Source: Amycolatopsis sp. WQ 127309
GTDB lineage: Bacteria > Actinomycetota > Actinomycetes > Mycobacteriales > Pseudonocardiaceae
DNA length: 64,000 nucleotides
Direction: 5' to 3'
NCBI RefSeq assembly: GCF_023023025.1
Contig: NZ_CP095481.1
Coordinates: 6,089,001-6,153,000, forward strand
Shown piece after piece: positions 34,733-43,517 of this stretch. Below the pieces are notes generated by a model. The model was given only the letters and a program-made list of their open reading frames with translations, was not told the DNA's origin and searched no databases. The position numbers and the translations under genes were made by a program. How positions within the stretch are numbered: the stretch's first letter is position 1; each line of letters begins with the position of its first letter.

Positions 34733-35262
34733 CACTTTCGCTTGCCGAGTCCGGCCGCCCACTGTCCGAGAATGGGCGAATCATATCAGGTTCTCATTGT
34801 TTCGGTGTTCGAATCCGAGCTGATGCTCGTTCGCGATGACGTGTCGCCTTCGGCGTTCCTCATCGACCGGGATTCGACAGCCACCCGCTCGGCTTCCCCG
34901 ATGCGGACGTCTATCCGCGATCGGCGGCAGGGTCTTTCGGGCAATGGTCCGGGACTGTTCGGGCAATGCGGTCATTGCTTGCACGAACCCCGCCGCCGGC
35001 GTTACCGAGTGGTGCCCGGCTCGCCTCCGCGCGTGTGGGCTGATTGCCGTACCCGGACCGAGCCGAGTGGGGGAGTCGTGCGAAAGCCGTGGTCCGGCGG
35101 CATGACTGCTCGAATGAGCACTGGTCCGAGCGGGCCGGATGTCGAAGCTGGAGCGACTCCAGCAATTGCACGCTTTGCGTCTCGAGAGTTTCCGAAGTTC
35201 ATTCCGCGGACACCGGACTCGGTTGCGCGAAGAGTGTCGAAGGGGTGTTTACTCCGCAGGTA

Positions 35263-35290
35263 AGTGACATTAGTTCCGGGGCGTGTCACT
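35263..35290. promoter_or_regulatory. 7-bp dyad AGTGACA-N14-TGTCACT
   Basis: A perfect 7-bp inverted repeat with a 14-bp gap, about 180 bp upstream of the LuxR start. The 21-bp centre-to-centre spacing (two helical turns) fits a dimeric regulator better than a terminator, since no T-run follows. Function is inferred from symmetry and position only. Confidence 0.35.
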
Positions 35291-35472
35291 GTTGCCGGGA
35301 AGTTTCCGGCAGAATTCGTCGCCGGGTAACCGGGAAACGTCGCTGGTCAACCGGGGGCGGCTCTCGGCCCCGGCATTCGAATGTGGAGATCGGCGGCTCG
35401 CTGAGGGTACGGTGGCTGGCGAGGAGAACTTCGAGGCGGACGTCGGCCTAACTCGCTGTGGAGATGATGGGG

Positions 35473-38220
35473 ATGGCATTCTATGGTCGAGATCTCGTTG
35501 AGCTGATCGCGGAGGGTGTGGATCTGAGAGCCGCCGACCGGCTGCTGGACGGCGGCTCGGTCGGCCGTGGTGGAGTGCTGCTGGTGACGGGACCGCTCGC
35601 CTGTGGCAAGACGACCGTCCTGCGGGCGATCGCCGAGATCGCGGACGATCGCGGCTTCGCGGTCCTGTCCGCCAGCTGTGCCCACGCGGAGCGGGAACTG
35701 CAGTTCGGGGTCGTGGCGCAGCTGTTCCGGGCGGCGGGCCTGACGGCGGGCCTGCTGCCGCCGGCCGGTTGCGCGGGCGACGAGCACGAGGGCATGCCCG
35801 GCTTGGACGAGGCCGAGATCGTGCGCTGGGGCAACCAGCTGTGCGCGAGGCTGATCGAAGCGGCCGGGCGCACCCCGCTCCTGATCGTGGTCGACGACCT
35901 GCGCCACGCCGACCTGGCCTCCGCCATCTGCCTCGCCCAGCTGATCCGCCGGGTCGACCAGGTCGCGATCACGGTGGTGGTGGGGGATGATCTCAACCTC
36001 AGACCGTCGTACCCGCCCCTGCGCGCGGAGCTGCTGCACCGCCCGGAATCCGGCCGGATCGAGGTCGAGCCGCTGGCGCCGGACGTGGTCAGCGACATCA
36101 TGGCCAAGCGGTTCGACGGCGATCCCGGTGACCGGTGCGTCACCGACTTCTGCAAGGTCTCCGGCGGAAACCCGATGCTGCTCCAGGCCTTGCTGGAGGA
36201 CTACGGCGAGGTCGGCGACGTGCGGGACGAGGGGTACGGCCGCGCCTTCCTGAACTGCTTGTACCGCAACGAACCGATCCTCCTGGCCGCGGCGCGCGCC
36301 CTCGCCGTCCTCGACTCGGACGTCTCGGACGCCGAGCTCGCCCGGGTCGCCGGCGCCGAGCCGGCGCTCGTGGCCCAGGCGCTGCGCGCGATGAACGAAG
36401 GGGGGCTCCTGCACGGCGGAGCCTTCCGGCACGAGTCGGCCCGGCAGAGCGTGCTGACCGAGATGCCGGCCGACGTGCGCGCGGACCTGCACCGCCGGGT
36501 GGCCGAACTCCTGCACGACACGGGAACACCCGTGGTCACGGTCGCGCGGCACCTGATGAGCGCCGGCCCGCTCGACGCCGCGTGGAGCCAGGACGTCCTG
36601 CTGGAGGCGGCGGATCTGGCGTCGATCGCCGGCAACGTCGGCTTCGCGGTCGACCTGCTCGAGCGCGCGCTGGCGTCCTGCGCGCCGCACGCGCGCGCCG
36701 GCGTCGAGGCCAAGCTCGCCGAGACCGAGTGGCGGCTCGACCCGGCCACCGCGGCGCGGCACCTCGGGTCGCTGGTCACCGCGGCCGGCGACGGCGACCT
36801 CGGCGTCCCCGAATCGGTCGCGGTGGTGCGGCAGCTGCTGTGGCGCGGGCGGACGGCCGAGGCCGAGGACCTGCTGGCGCGGCTGCGGCAGACCCCGGAC
36901 ATCGCCGACGAGCTGTACTCGGTGGACCAGTGGCTGACGTGCACCTACCCGGTCCTCGCCCGGCGCGGGATCCGGCCGCCCGCCGATCGCGGGTCCGCCG
37001 CGGCCAAGGCGGCCAGCCTGCCCCGGGCGTCGGGCGTGCTGGCCGACGTGCTCGTCCGGGGCCAGAGCCAGGAGATCAAGCCCCGGGCCGAAGAGGTGCT
37101 CCGGGAGCTGCACGTCACGCACCGGGTGACGGGGCAGGAGGAGGACGGCCTGCTCGCGGTGCTGGCCCTGGTGTACGCCGATCACCTGGACGCCGCGGAT
37201 GCGTGGTGCGACGACCTGCTCCGCGAAGCGGGTTCCCGCCGGCTGCCCGTGTGGCGGGCGCTGTTCTCCGCGTGCAAGGCGGAGATCGCGGTGCGGCGCG
37301 GGGACCTGTCGGACGCGGTGAACCTCGCGAACCAGGCGTTCTCGGAGCTCTCCCCGGGATCGTGGGGCTCAGCGGTGGGGTTGCCGCTCGGGTGCCTGAT
37401 CCTCGCCTACACCCGGATGGGGAAGTTCGACGAGGCGGCCAGGTACGTCAACCAGTCGATCCCGGCGGCCGGCCTGCAGAACCGGTACGGACTGCACTAC
37501 CTCCACGCCCGCGGGAACTTCTCCCTCGCGACGGAACGGCGTCAGGCGGCCCTCGCGGACTTCCTGCTGTGCGGCGAGCTGATCGACAGCTGGGGCCTGA
37601 ACGGCAGCGGCCTGGTCCCGTGGCGGACCAGCGCGGCCGAGGCGTGGCTGTCGCTCGGCAACCGTGATCAGGCCAAGCGGCTCGTCAACGAGCAGCTGGC
37701 CCGGCCCGGCTCGGACGGCGATCGGTCCCGCGCGTTGTCGTTGCGCCTGCTGGCCGAGACCAGTTCGGCGCGGCGCCGGTCCCAGCTGCTCACCGAGGCC
37801 ATCGAGGTGCTGGAGGAGCGGGGGGACAAGTACGAGCTGGCCAGGGCCCTGCGGGACCTGAGCAGCGCCTGTTACGCGATCGGTGAGCACAAGCAGGCGC
37901 GCCGGGTGATGCGCCGGGCGTGGTACGTCGCCAAGAGGTGCGACGCGGAACCGTTGTGCGAAGAGCTGCTCCCGGCGGGCAGCGACGAGCTGGCGCAGGC
38001 GACGGCGGCGGCCGAACGGCCCGGCCGCGTCAAGCTGCTCACCGACACCGAAAACCGGGTCGCCTCGCTCGCCGCCATGGGCTACACCAACCGGGAGATC
38101 GCCGGCCGGCTCTTCGTGACCGCCAGCACGGTCGAGCAGCACCTCACCCGGGTGTTCCGCAAGCTGGGCGTCAAGCGGCGCGAGGAACTGCCTGACGGGA
38201 TCGGCTTCTGGACCGCCTGA
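35473..38220 (+). CDS. LAL-family LuxR transcriptional activator
   Basis: Large ATP-binding LuxR regulator, 915 residues from ATG 35473. Residues 1-300 are the STAND/AAA-like ATPase part with Walker A GPLACGKT (about 40-47) and the Walker B-like LLIVVDDLRHAD. A long helical repeat region follows. The last 70 residues are the LuxR helix-turn-helix: LTDTENRVASLAAMGYTNRE, then STVEQHLTRVFRKLGV. Pathway activators of this type occur in ansamycin clusters (GdmRI/GdmRII, Asm8, RifZ). Several in-frame starts exist (35458 GTG, 35464, 35467, 35473 ATG); 35473 places GGAG 9 nt upstream and starts MAFYGRD as in relatives. It directly precedes the carbamoyltransferase operon and is the best candidate to bind the phased G-tract repeats found there. 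Confidence 0.92.
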   Translation: MAFYGRDLVELIAEGVDLRAADRLLDGGSVGRGGVLLVTGPLACGKTTVLRAIAEIADDRGFAVLSASCAHAERELQFGVVAQLFRAAGLTAGLLPPAGCAGDEHEGMPGLDEAEIVRWGNQLCARLIEAAGRTPLLIVVDDLRHADLASAICLAQLIRRVDQVAITVVVGDDLNLRPSYPPLRAELLHRPESGRIEVEPLAPDVVSDIMAKRFDGDPGDRCVTDFCKVSGGNPMLLQALLEDYGEVGDVRDEGYGRAFLNCLYRNEPILLAAARALAVLDSDVSDAELARVAGAEPALVAQALRAMNEGGLLHGGAFRHESARQSVLTEMPADVRADLHRRVAELLHDTGTPVVTVARHLMSAGPLDAAWSQDVLLEAADLASIAGNVGFAVDLLERALASCAPHARAGVEAKLAETEWRLDPATAARHLGSLVTAAGDGDLGVPESVAVVRQLLWRGRTAEAEDLLARLRQTPDIADELYSVDQWLTCTYPVLARRGIRPPADRGSAAAKAASLPRASGVLADVLVRGQSQEIKPRAEEVLRELHVTHRVTGQEEDGLLAVLALVYADHLDAADAWCDDLLREAGSRRLPVWRALFSACKAEIAVRRGDLSDAVNLANQAFSELSPGSWGSAVGLPLGCLILAYTRMGKFDEAARYVNQSIPAAGLQNRYGLHYLHARGNFSLATERRQAALADFLLCGELIDSWGLNGSGLVPWRTSAAEAWLSLGNRDQAKRLVNEQLARPGSDGDRSRALSLRLLAETSSARRRSQLLTEAIEVLEERGDKYELARALRDLSSACYAIGEHKQARRVMRRAWYVAKRCDAEPLCEELLPAGSDELAQATAAAERPGRVKLLTDTENRVASLAAMGYTNREIAGRLFVTASTVEQHLTRVFRKLGVKRREELPDGIGFWTA

Positions 38221-38253
38221 GCCGGGCCGGCACCCCTTGGCTCCGCGGCAAAG

Positions 38254-38309
38254 GCAGGGGATCCAGGGGGGCCGGTTAGGGGAGACGGCGGCCCGTCTTG
38301 CGCGAGACT
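38254..38309 (+). promoter_or_regulatory. G-tract repeat operator and promoter of the carbamoyltransferase operon
   Basis: Three G-tracts: CAGGGG (38255), CCAGGGGGG (38263) and TTAGGGG (38276). First and third A are exactly 22 bp apart, with the middle tract slightly shifted. A -10-like GAGACT (38304-38309, in GAGACTGG) starts 26 bp after the third A. The same arrangement recurs at other ansamycin transcription units; the site is proposed as the LAL activator box. Confidence 0.6.
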
Positions 38310-38402
38310 GGCCGTGGGACTTGCGGCATGGCGCGTGCTTCGGGAGATGCCAGGCCCAGTGATCGTGGTTCTGTCCGTTGCCGAGGGTATGGGTGGTCGA
38401 AC

Positions 38403-40412
38403 GTGTTGGTGCTTGGCTTGAACGGGAACTTTTCGACCGGGGAATCCGATCTCGTGCCGCTGATGTCCGAGTTCTTCTTCCACGACGCTTCGGCGTCCCT
38501 CGTCCGTGACGGCGAACTGATCGCCGCGGTCGAGGAGGAACGGCTCAACCGCATCAAGAAGACGACCAAGTTCCCGGTCAACGCGATCCGCGCGTGCCTC
38601 GACGCGGCGGGTGTCACCCCCGGCGAGATCGACGCGGTGGGGTACTACTTCCGCGAGGAGCACATGGACAACGTGCTCAACCACCTCTACACCGAGCACC
38701 CGCGGGTGCCGGTCCGCTACTCCCGGGAGCTCGTCAAGCAGCGGCTCCGGGAGGAGTTCGGCTGGGACCTTCCCGACGAGAAGCTGATCTACGCCCCGCA
38801 CCACGACGCGCACGCGATGTCGACCTACATGCACTCGGGGATGCGGGAGGCGTTGGTGGTCGTCCTGGACGGCCGCGGGGAGGACAACTCCGGCACGGTC
38901 TACCGCGCGGTGGACGGCAGCTTGGAGAAGCTGGCCGACTACTCGGTGATGCACTCCCTCGGCGTGCTGTACCTGAACGCCACCCAGCTCCTGGGCTACG
39001 GCTTCGGCGACGAGTACAAAGTGATGGGCCTCGCGCCGTACGGCGACCCGGCGACCTACCGGGACCTCTTCGCTCGGCTGTACACGTTGCGGGACAAGGG
39101 CACCTACGACCTGCACCCCAACATGACGGTGCCCAACCTGGTCAGCCCGCTGTTCTTCGCGCACGGGTTCCGGCCCCGGCGCAAGGGCGAGCAGTTCACC
39201 CAGCAGCACAAGGACTTCGCCGCGGGGCTGCAGGAAGCGGTCGAGACGATCGCGATGCACGTGTTCCGGTACTGGGCGGAGACCACCGGCCTGCCGGGAC
39301 TGTGCTTCGGCGGCGGGGTGGCCCACAACTCGAGCCTCAACGGCGTGCTCCTCGGTTCCGGGCTGTTCCAGGAGGTCTTCGTGCACCCGGCGTCCCACGA
39401 CGCCGGCGCCGGCGAGGGCGCCGCGTTCATGGCGATGGCCGAGCTCGGCCACCGGCTCCCGCCCGGCGAGCGGCTGCGCAGCGCCGCCGTGGGCCCCGCA
39501 CTGGGTACCGAGGCGCAGGTCGCCGAGCGGCTCGCCGCGTGGAGCTCGGTGGTCGAGATCGAGCGGCGGGACGACATCGTGGACACCGCGGCGCGGCTGC
39601 TGGCGGACGGCTCGGTCCTGGGCTGGGCGCAGGGCCGGTCGGAGTTCGGCCCCCGCGCCCTCGGCCACCGCAGCATCATCGCGGACGCGCGGCCGGCCGC
39701 GAACCAGACCCGGATCAACGCGATGGTCAAGAAGCGCGAGAGCTTCCGGCCGTTCGCGCCGGTGGTCACCGCCGAGGACGCCAAGAGCTACTTCGACCTG
39801 CCCGGCACCGCGGCGGCCTACGAGTTCATGTCCTTCGTGGTGCCGGTGCTGGCGGAACGCCGGCCGGAGCTCGGCGCGGTCACGCACGTCGACGGCACCG
39901 CCCGCGTCCAGCTCGTCGACCCGCTGTCCAACGCGCGGTTCCACCGGCTGGTCGCCCGGTTCGGCGAGCTCACCGGAACTCCGGTGCTGCTCAACACGTC
40001 CTTCAACAACCACGCCGAGCCGATCGTGCAGAGCGTCGACGACGTCGTGACCTCGTTCCTGACCACCGAGCTCGATTACCTGGTCGTGGAAGACTTCCTC
40101 GTCCGGCGCAAGAACGGCGCGCGGGTCGACCTCGACCCCCTGGTGCCGGGCTTCCGGCCGGTGACGAGGCTGGCCGAGCGGTCCGGCGACGGTTCGCCCG
40201 CCGCCGTGATCGTCTCCCGGGAGATCTACCTGGACTACTCCGGCGGTCCGGTCGCGACGGTGTCCGAGCCGCTCTACGAGCTGCTCCGCAAGGTGGACGG
40301 CCGCACGACGGTGGGCGCACTGGTGGCGGCCGCGGGCGGAGTTCCCGATGGTGTGCGCGACGAACTGTACGACCTCTGGCAGCAGCGGCTGCTGAACCTG
40401 ACGCCCGCCTGA
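38403..40412 (+). CDS. Ansamycin O-carbamoyltransferase, GdmN/Asm21 type
   Basis: Carbamoyltransferase of the NodU/CmcH family, 669 residues, that uses carbamoyl phosphate and ATP to place a carbamate on a macrocycle hydroxyl. The N-terminal Kae1-like transferase part (about 1-350) has [19 protein letters not shown], metal-site HHDAHA and [10 protein letters not shown]; the YrdC-like C-terminal part (about 380-600) has [14 protein letters not shown] and [12 protein letters not shown], for the carbamoyl-adenylate step. Over its whole length it resembles GdmN/Asm21 of geldanamycin and ansamitocin clusters as I remember them, which ties the cluster to carbamoylated ansamycins. GTG start 38403, six nt after GGGTGG, gives the usual family N-terminus; the frame is open 105 bases further upstream without a better site. 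First gene of the plus-strand operon. Confidence 0.93.
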   Translation: MLVLGLNGNFSTGESDLVPLMSEFFFHDASASLVRDGELIAAVEEERLNRIKKTTKFPVNAIRACLDAAGVTPGEIDAVGYYFREEHMDNVLNHLYTEHPRVPVRYSRELVKQRLREEFGWDLPDEKLIYAPHHDAHAMSTYMHSGMREALVVVLDGRGEDNSGTVYRAVDGSLEKLADYSVMHSLGVLYLNATQLLGYGFGDEYKVMGLAPYGDPATYRDLFARLYTLRDKGTYDLHPNMTVPNLVSPLFFAHGFRPRRKGEQFTQQHKDFAAGLQEAVETIAMHVFRYWAETTGLPGLCFGGGVAHNSSLNGVLLGSGLFQEVFVHPASHDAGAGEGAAFMAMAELGHRLPPGERLRSAAVGPALGTEAQVAERLAAWSSVVEIERRDDIVDTAARLLADGSVLGWAQGRSEFGPRALGHRSIIADARPAANQTRINAMVKKRESFRPFAPVVTAEDAKSYFDLPGTAAAYEFMSFVVPVLAERRPELGAVTHVDGTARVQLVDPLSNARFHRLVARFGELTGTPVLLNTSFNNHAEPIVQSVDDVVTSFLTTELDYLVVEDFLVRRKNGARVDLDPLVPGFRPVTRLAERSGDGSPAAVIVSREIYLDYSGGPVATVSEPLYELLRKVDGRTTVGALVAAAGGVPDGVRDELYDLWQQRLLNLTPA

Positions 40413-40459
40413 AGCCCCCTGCCGACGTGGCAGCCGTCGCGGATGTCAGTGGAGGCATC

Positions 40460-40783
40460 GTGCACCGGACACTCAACGAGACCGTGGCCGACCCGGCGCG
40501 GACACCGCCGGACGACGGCCGGCGCGACGCCGCGCTGGTGACGGCCGCGGACGGCGTCCAAGCGGACATCTTCCGGCTCCTCACCGCGCTCGGCGAGCAC
40601 CGCGCGAAGTCCGACGCGCTGGTCGAAGCGTGCGTCGCCTGCTTGGAGGCCGCGCAGTGCGTGGCCGGCCTGGTGGCCGGCGACTCGCCGGCGGAACACA
40701 CCACAATGGACCCCCGGGCGCAGGAAGCGGTGCACGCCATGCGGGCGGCCACCCTGGCGGTCCGGTTCGCGGTGACGGAGTAG
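40460..40783 (+). CDS. Small unknown helical protein
   Basis: A 107-residue protein I do not recognise. It has a charged, disordered-looking N-terminus (about 1-30), then predicted helices with QADIFRLLTALGEHRAKSDALV and a Cys cluster ACVACLEAAQC (C-x2-C-x5-C). No signal peptide or membrane segment. GTG start with GGAGG 4 nt upstream; GC-rich third positions support real coding. It lies 47 nt after the carbamoyltransferase and 21 nt before the kinase, so is part of the operon. The length, helices and cysteines could suit a small partner or scaffold protein; that is only a guess. Confidence 0.65.
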   Translation: MHRTLNETVADPARTPPDDGRRDAALVTAADGVQADIFRLLTALGEHRAKSDALVEACVACLEAAQCVAGLVAGDSPAEHTTMDPRAQEAVHAMRAATLAVRFAVTE

Positions 40784-40804
40784 GACGGGTGCGCCATCGG
40801 CTAC

Positions 40805-41728
40805 GTGGGGATCGACATCGGCGGCACGAAGGTCGCTTTCCGTACCGAGCGGGAGAAAACCGGTGAGGTGACCGAGTTCTCCGTCACCTGGCCGGATCCG
40901 GCGGCCGGGGCGGCGGCGGATCTGCGGCTGCTCGGCGCGCAGGTCGCGAAGCTGCCGCCGCGGATCACGGCCGTCGGCGTCTCGGTACCGGCCACTGTGG
41001 ACCGGACCGGGCGGGTGGTGGCCTGGCCCGGGCGGCCCAGCTGGACCGGCGTGGACTTCGGTGCGGCGCTGCGGTCGCTCTTCCCGGGCGTACCGGCGTG
41101 CTTCGCCGACGACGGGGACCTCGCCGCGATCGCCGAGGCCCGCGCCGCGCACTGCGCCGACCTGGTCTACTTCGGGGTCGGCACCGGCGTCGGCGGCGGG
41201 ATCGTGCTCGACGGGCGTCCGTGGCCCGGGCTCGCCCGCGCGTCCTGCGAGCTCGGGCACGTGGTGGTGGACCGGTCCGGTACGCGCTGCGACTGCGGCC
41301 GGCGGGGCTGCGTCCAGGCGGTCGCGTCCGGACCGGCGACGCTGCGCCGGGCGGCCCGGACCCGGGGTGCGGCGGTGACGGCCGCGCAGCTGCGGGACGG
41401 GATCGCGGCGGGCGCGCCGTGGGCGGTGTCGGCGGTGACCGAGAGCGCCGGGGCGCTGGCCGCCGCGGTGGTGAGCGTCGGGGAGCTGTGCGACCCGGCG
41501 CTGGTCCTGATCGGCGGCGGGTTCGCCGCGGGCGTCCCGGGCTTCGTCCCGCTCGTCGCCGAGGAGGTACGCCGGCTGGCGCGCCCGGGCCACGAGCCGG
41601 CACCGGTGCGGCCCGCGGTCCTCGGCGGACTGTCCTCTTTGCACGGTGCCGTGCTCGCGGCGCGGGACCTGACGCGTGCCGGTCAGTCCGCGGAGATCTC
41701 CAGCAGCGCGCGGGCCGCGAGCCGGTAA
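40805..41728 (+). CDS. rifN: ROK-family sugar kinase, kanosamine kinase (RifN-like)
   Basis: ROK kinase of 307 residues; in AHBA pathways this enzyme (RifN, AsmN-like) phosphorylates kanosamine at C6 to feed aminoDAHP formation. Visible: phosphate loop DIGGTKV (4-10), ROK signature GVGTGVGGGI, catalytic region ELGH and the zinc site CDCGRRGC, followed by VQ where most ROK proteins have xE. The assigned start is GTG 40805; its Shine-Dalgarno site is poor, and ATC 40796 in the same frame sits six nt behind GGACGGG and would add GYV-type residues as in relatives. Its end overlaps the end of the opposite dehydratase gene by 46 bp. Confidence 0.85.
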   Translation: MGIDIGGTKVAFRTEREKTGEVTEFSVTWPDPAAGAAADLRLLGAQVAKLPPRITAVGVSVPATVDRTGRVVAWPGRPSWTGVDFGAALRSLFPGVPACFADDGDLAAIAEARAAHCADLVYFGVGTGVGGGIVLDGRPWPGLARASCELGHVVVDRSGTRCDCGRRGCVQAVASGPATLRRAARTRGAAVTAAQLRDGIAAGAPWAVSAVTESAGALAAAVVSVGELCDPALVLIGGGFAAGVPGFVPLVAEEVRRLARPGHEPAPVRPAVLGGLSSLHGAVLAARDLTRAGQSAEISSSARAASR

Positions 41729-42117
41729 CCGAGCGCGCCGAGCCCGACGACGGCTCCGCTGGCCAGCGGAGCCAGCACCGACTCGTGCCGGAACCGCTCA
41801 CGGGCCCAGACGTTCGACAGGTGCACCTCGATCCACGGCCGCGGGTAGTTCGCGAGCGCGTCGCGCAGGCTCCAGCCGGCGATCATCAGCGCACCCGGGT
41901 TGAGGATCGCGCCGACGGTGCCGTAGCCGTTCTGGAGGACCCGGATCAGTTCGCTCTCGGCGTCGGACTGGAACGCGGTGACCCGCCAGCCGCGTTCTGC
42001 GACCTCGGCGGTGACGGACTTCTCGATGTCGTCGAGCGTCGCCAGTCCGTAGATGTCGGTTTCGCGACGGCCGAGTATGCCGAGATTGGGTCCGTTCAGC
42101 AGCAGCAATTCGTCCAT
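41683..42117 (-). CDS. rifJ: Type II (amino)dehydroquinate dehydratase (RifJ-like)
   Basis: Small type II dehydroquinase of 144 residues. In the aminoshikimate route it turns 5-amino-5-deoxy-3-dehydroquinate into 5-amino-5-deoxy-3-dehydroshikimate. Visible: LNGPNLGILGRRETDIYG near the start (lid Arg and catalytic Tyr region), QSDAESELI, NPGALM, and EVHLSNVWARERFRHESVL with the catalytic His. Start is the ATG at 42117, where the family begins (MDELLLLNGPN); the open frame further upstream is low-complexity. Encoded opposite to rifK, with the divergent 236-bp region between them; its end overlaps the kinase gene tail to tail. Confidence 0.92.
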   Translation of the reverse strand: MDELLLLNGPNLGILGRRETDIYGLATLDDIEKSVTAEVAERGWRVTAFQSDAESELIRVLQNGYGTVGAILNPGALMIAGWSLRDALANYPRPWIEVHLSNVWARERFRHESVLAPLASGAVVGLGALGYRLAARALLEISAD

Positions 42118-42223
42118 GGTGATCGCCCGTCCTCGTTTTCGCAGGCATCCGGTTCGAGCGCCCGGTTCCCGGACGATAGCAAGAATTGCGCTACCGGGCC
42201 GGGAAACGGCGTCGCCGTGCGAG

Positions 42224-42284
42224 GCTAGGGGGACTTTAGGGGGCGGCAAGGGGATTGGTCGCGTCCGAACCGAATGGGTAACGT
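42224..42284 (+). promoter_or_regulatory. Three-copy 11-bp G-tract operator and promoter before rifK
   Basis: CTAGGGGG (A at 42227), TTAGGGGG (A at 42238) and CAAGGGGA (A at 42249) are spaced exactly 11 and 11 bp: one helical turn each. A possible -10 TAACGT (42279-42284) starts 30 bp after the last A. This is the cleanest triplet together with the one before the PKS gene. Proposed binding site of the cluster LAL activator. Confidence 0.65.
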
Positions 42285-42353
42285 GACGATCGTTTGGTGA
42301 ACGACGTCGGTGATATCTGCATGCCTGTTTCGCAAAAGTAGGGGCGGAAGTCA

Positions 42354-43517
42354 ATGAGTGAAGTGCGCCAGAAGCTTGAATTCCCGGCCTGGCCCCAGTT
42401 CGGCGACGAGGAACGGATCGGCCTGCACCGCGCGCTCGAGCAGGGCCAGTGGTGGCGCGTCGGCGGCAGCGAGGTCGACACGTTCGAGCGGGAGTTCGCC
42501 GAGTACCACAACGCCGAACACGCGCTGGCGGTCACCAACGGCACGCACGCGCTGGAGCTCGCGCTCCAGGTGCTGGGGGTGACGCCCGGCAGCGAGGTCG
42601 TCGTCCCCGCGTTCACGTTCATCTCGTCTTCGCAGGCCGCCCAGCGCCTCGGGGCGGTGGCCGTGCCGGTCGACGTCGACCCCGGGACCTACAACATCGA
42701 CGTGGCCGCCGCGGCCGCGGCGATCACCTCGAAGACCAGCGCGATCATGCCGGTGCACATGGCGGGGCTGCTCGCCGACATGGACGCGCTGGCCAAGCTG
42801 TCGGCCGACTCCGGGGTGCCGCTGCTGCAGGACGCCGCGCACGCGCACGGCGCGCGGTGGCGCGGCCGGAAGGTCGGCGAGCTGGGCTCGGTGGCCGCCT
42901 TCAGCTTCCAGAACGGCAAGCTGATGACCGCGGGCGAGGGCGGCGCCGTGCTCTTCGGCGACGCCGAGCTGTACGAGACCGGGTTCGTGCGCCACAGCTG
43001 CGGCCGGCCCCGGACCGACCGGGGCTACTTCCACCGCACCTCCGGGTCGAACTTCCGGATGACCGAGTTCTCGGCCGCGGTGCTGCGGGCCCAGCTGACC
43101 CGGCTCGACGAGCAGATCGCCGTGCGGGAACAGCGGTGGCAGGTCCTTTCCGGGCTGCTCGCGGGGATCGACGGCGTCGTGCCGCAGGCGACCGACGACC
43201 GGTGTGACCGCAACCCGCACTACATGGCGATGTTCCGGCTGCCGGGTGTCACCGAGCGGCGGCGCGCCGAGATCGTCGACGCCCTCATCGAGCGCGGGCT
43301 GCCGGCCTTCGTCGGGTTCCGGGCCGTCTACCGCACCGACGCCTTCTGGGAGACCGGGGCCCCGGACGTCACGGCCGACGAGCTCGCCCGCCGGTGCCCG
43401 AACGCCGAGGCGCTGACCACGGACTGCGTGTGGCTGCACCACCGGCTGCTGCTGGGGACCGAGGCGCAGATGCACGACGTGGCCGCCGCCGTCGCCGACG
43501 TCGCGGGCCGCGGATGA
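42354..43517 (+). CDS. rifK: AHBA synthase (3-amino-5-hydroxybenzoate synthase)
   Basis: PLP enzyme of 387 residues in the DegT/DnrJ/EryC1 family, making 3-amino-5-hydroxybenzoic acid, the ansamycin starter, by dehydrating and aromatising aminodehydroshikimate. The PLP lysine is Lys189 in FSFQNGKLMTAGEGG, at almost the position known for RifK; other family landmarks are TNGTHALELAL, PAFTFISSSQ, QDAAHAHGA and GSNFRMTEFSAAVL. The start ATG is preceded by GGGGCGGAAG. Its stop overlaps the rifL start by 4 bp. Presence of rifK with rifL, rifM, rifN, rifJ and rifG is the accepted signature of an AHBA cluster. Confidence 0.96.
   Translation: MSEVRQKLEFPAWPQFGDEERIGLHRALEQGQWWRVGGSEVDTFEREFAEYHNAEHALAVTNGTHALELALQVLGVTPGSEVVVPAFTFISSSQAAQRLGAVAVPVDVDPGTYNIDVAAAAAAITSKTSAIMPVHMAGLLADMDALAKLSADSGVPLLQDAAHAHGARWRGRKVGELGSVAAFSFQNGKLMTAGEGGAVLFGDAELYETGFVRHSCGRPRTDRGYFHRTSGSNFRMTEFSAAVLRAQLTRLDEQIAVREQRWQVLSGLLAGIDGVVPQATDDRCDRNPHYMAMFRLPGVTERRRAEIVDALIERGLPAFVGFRAVYRTDAFWETGAPDVTADELARRCPNAEALTTDCVWLHHRLLLGTEAQMHDVAAAVADVAGRG

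Larger units (their letters stand above)
34603..35472. other. 870-bp intergenic segment without a convincing gene
   Basis: This stretch between the SARP fusion and the LuxR gene has lower GC than its surroundings. It contains open frames of up to 182 codons (34715-35263), but these lack normal GC-rich third positions, a good start or any recognisable family. It holds a strong promoter-like pair (34682-34710), a TAGTTG/CAACTA dyad and an AGTGACA/TGTCACT dyad (35263-35290). I read it as a regulatory region, perhaps with an unannotated small RNA or a decayed gene. Confidence 0.6.

Noticed and set aside
34715..35263. 182-codon open frame between the SARP and LuxR genes
   Set aside because: Third-position GC is not that of a real gene here, start is poor, and the protein has no family-like features.
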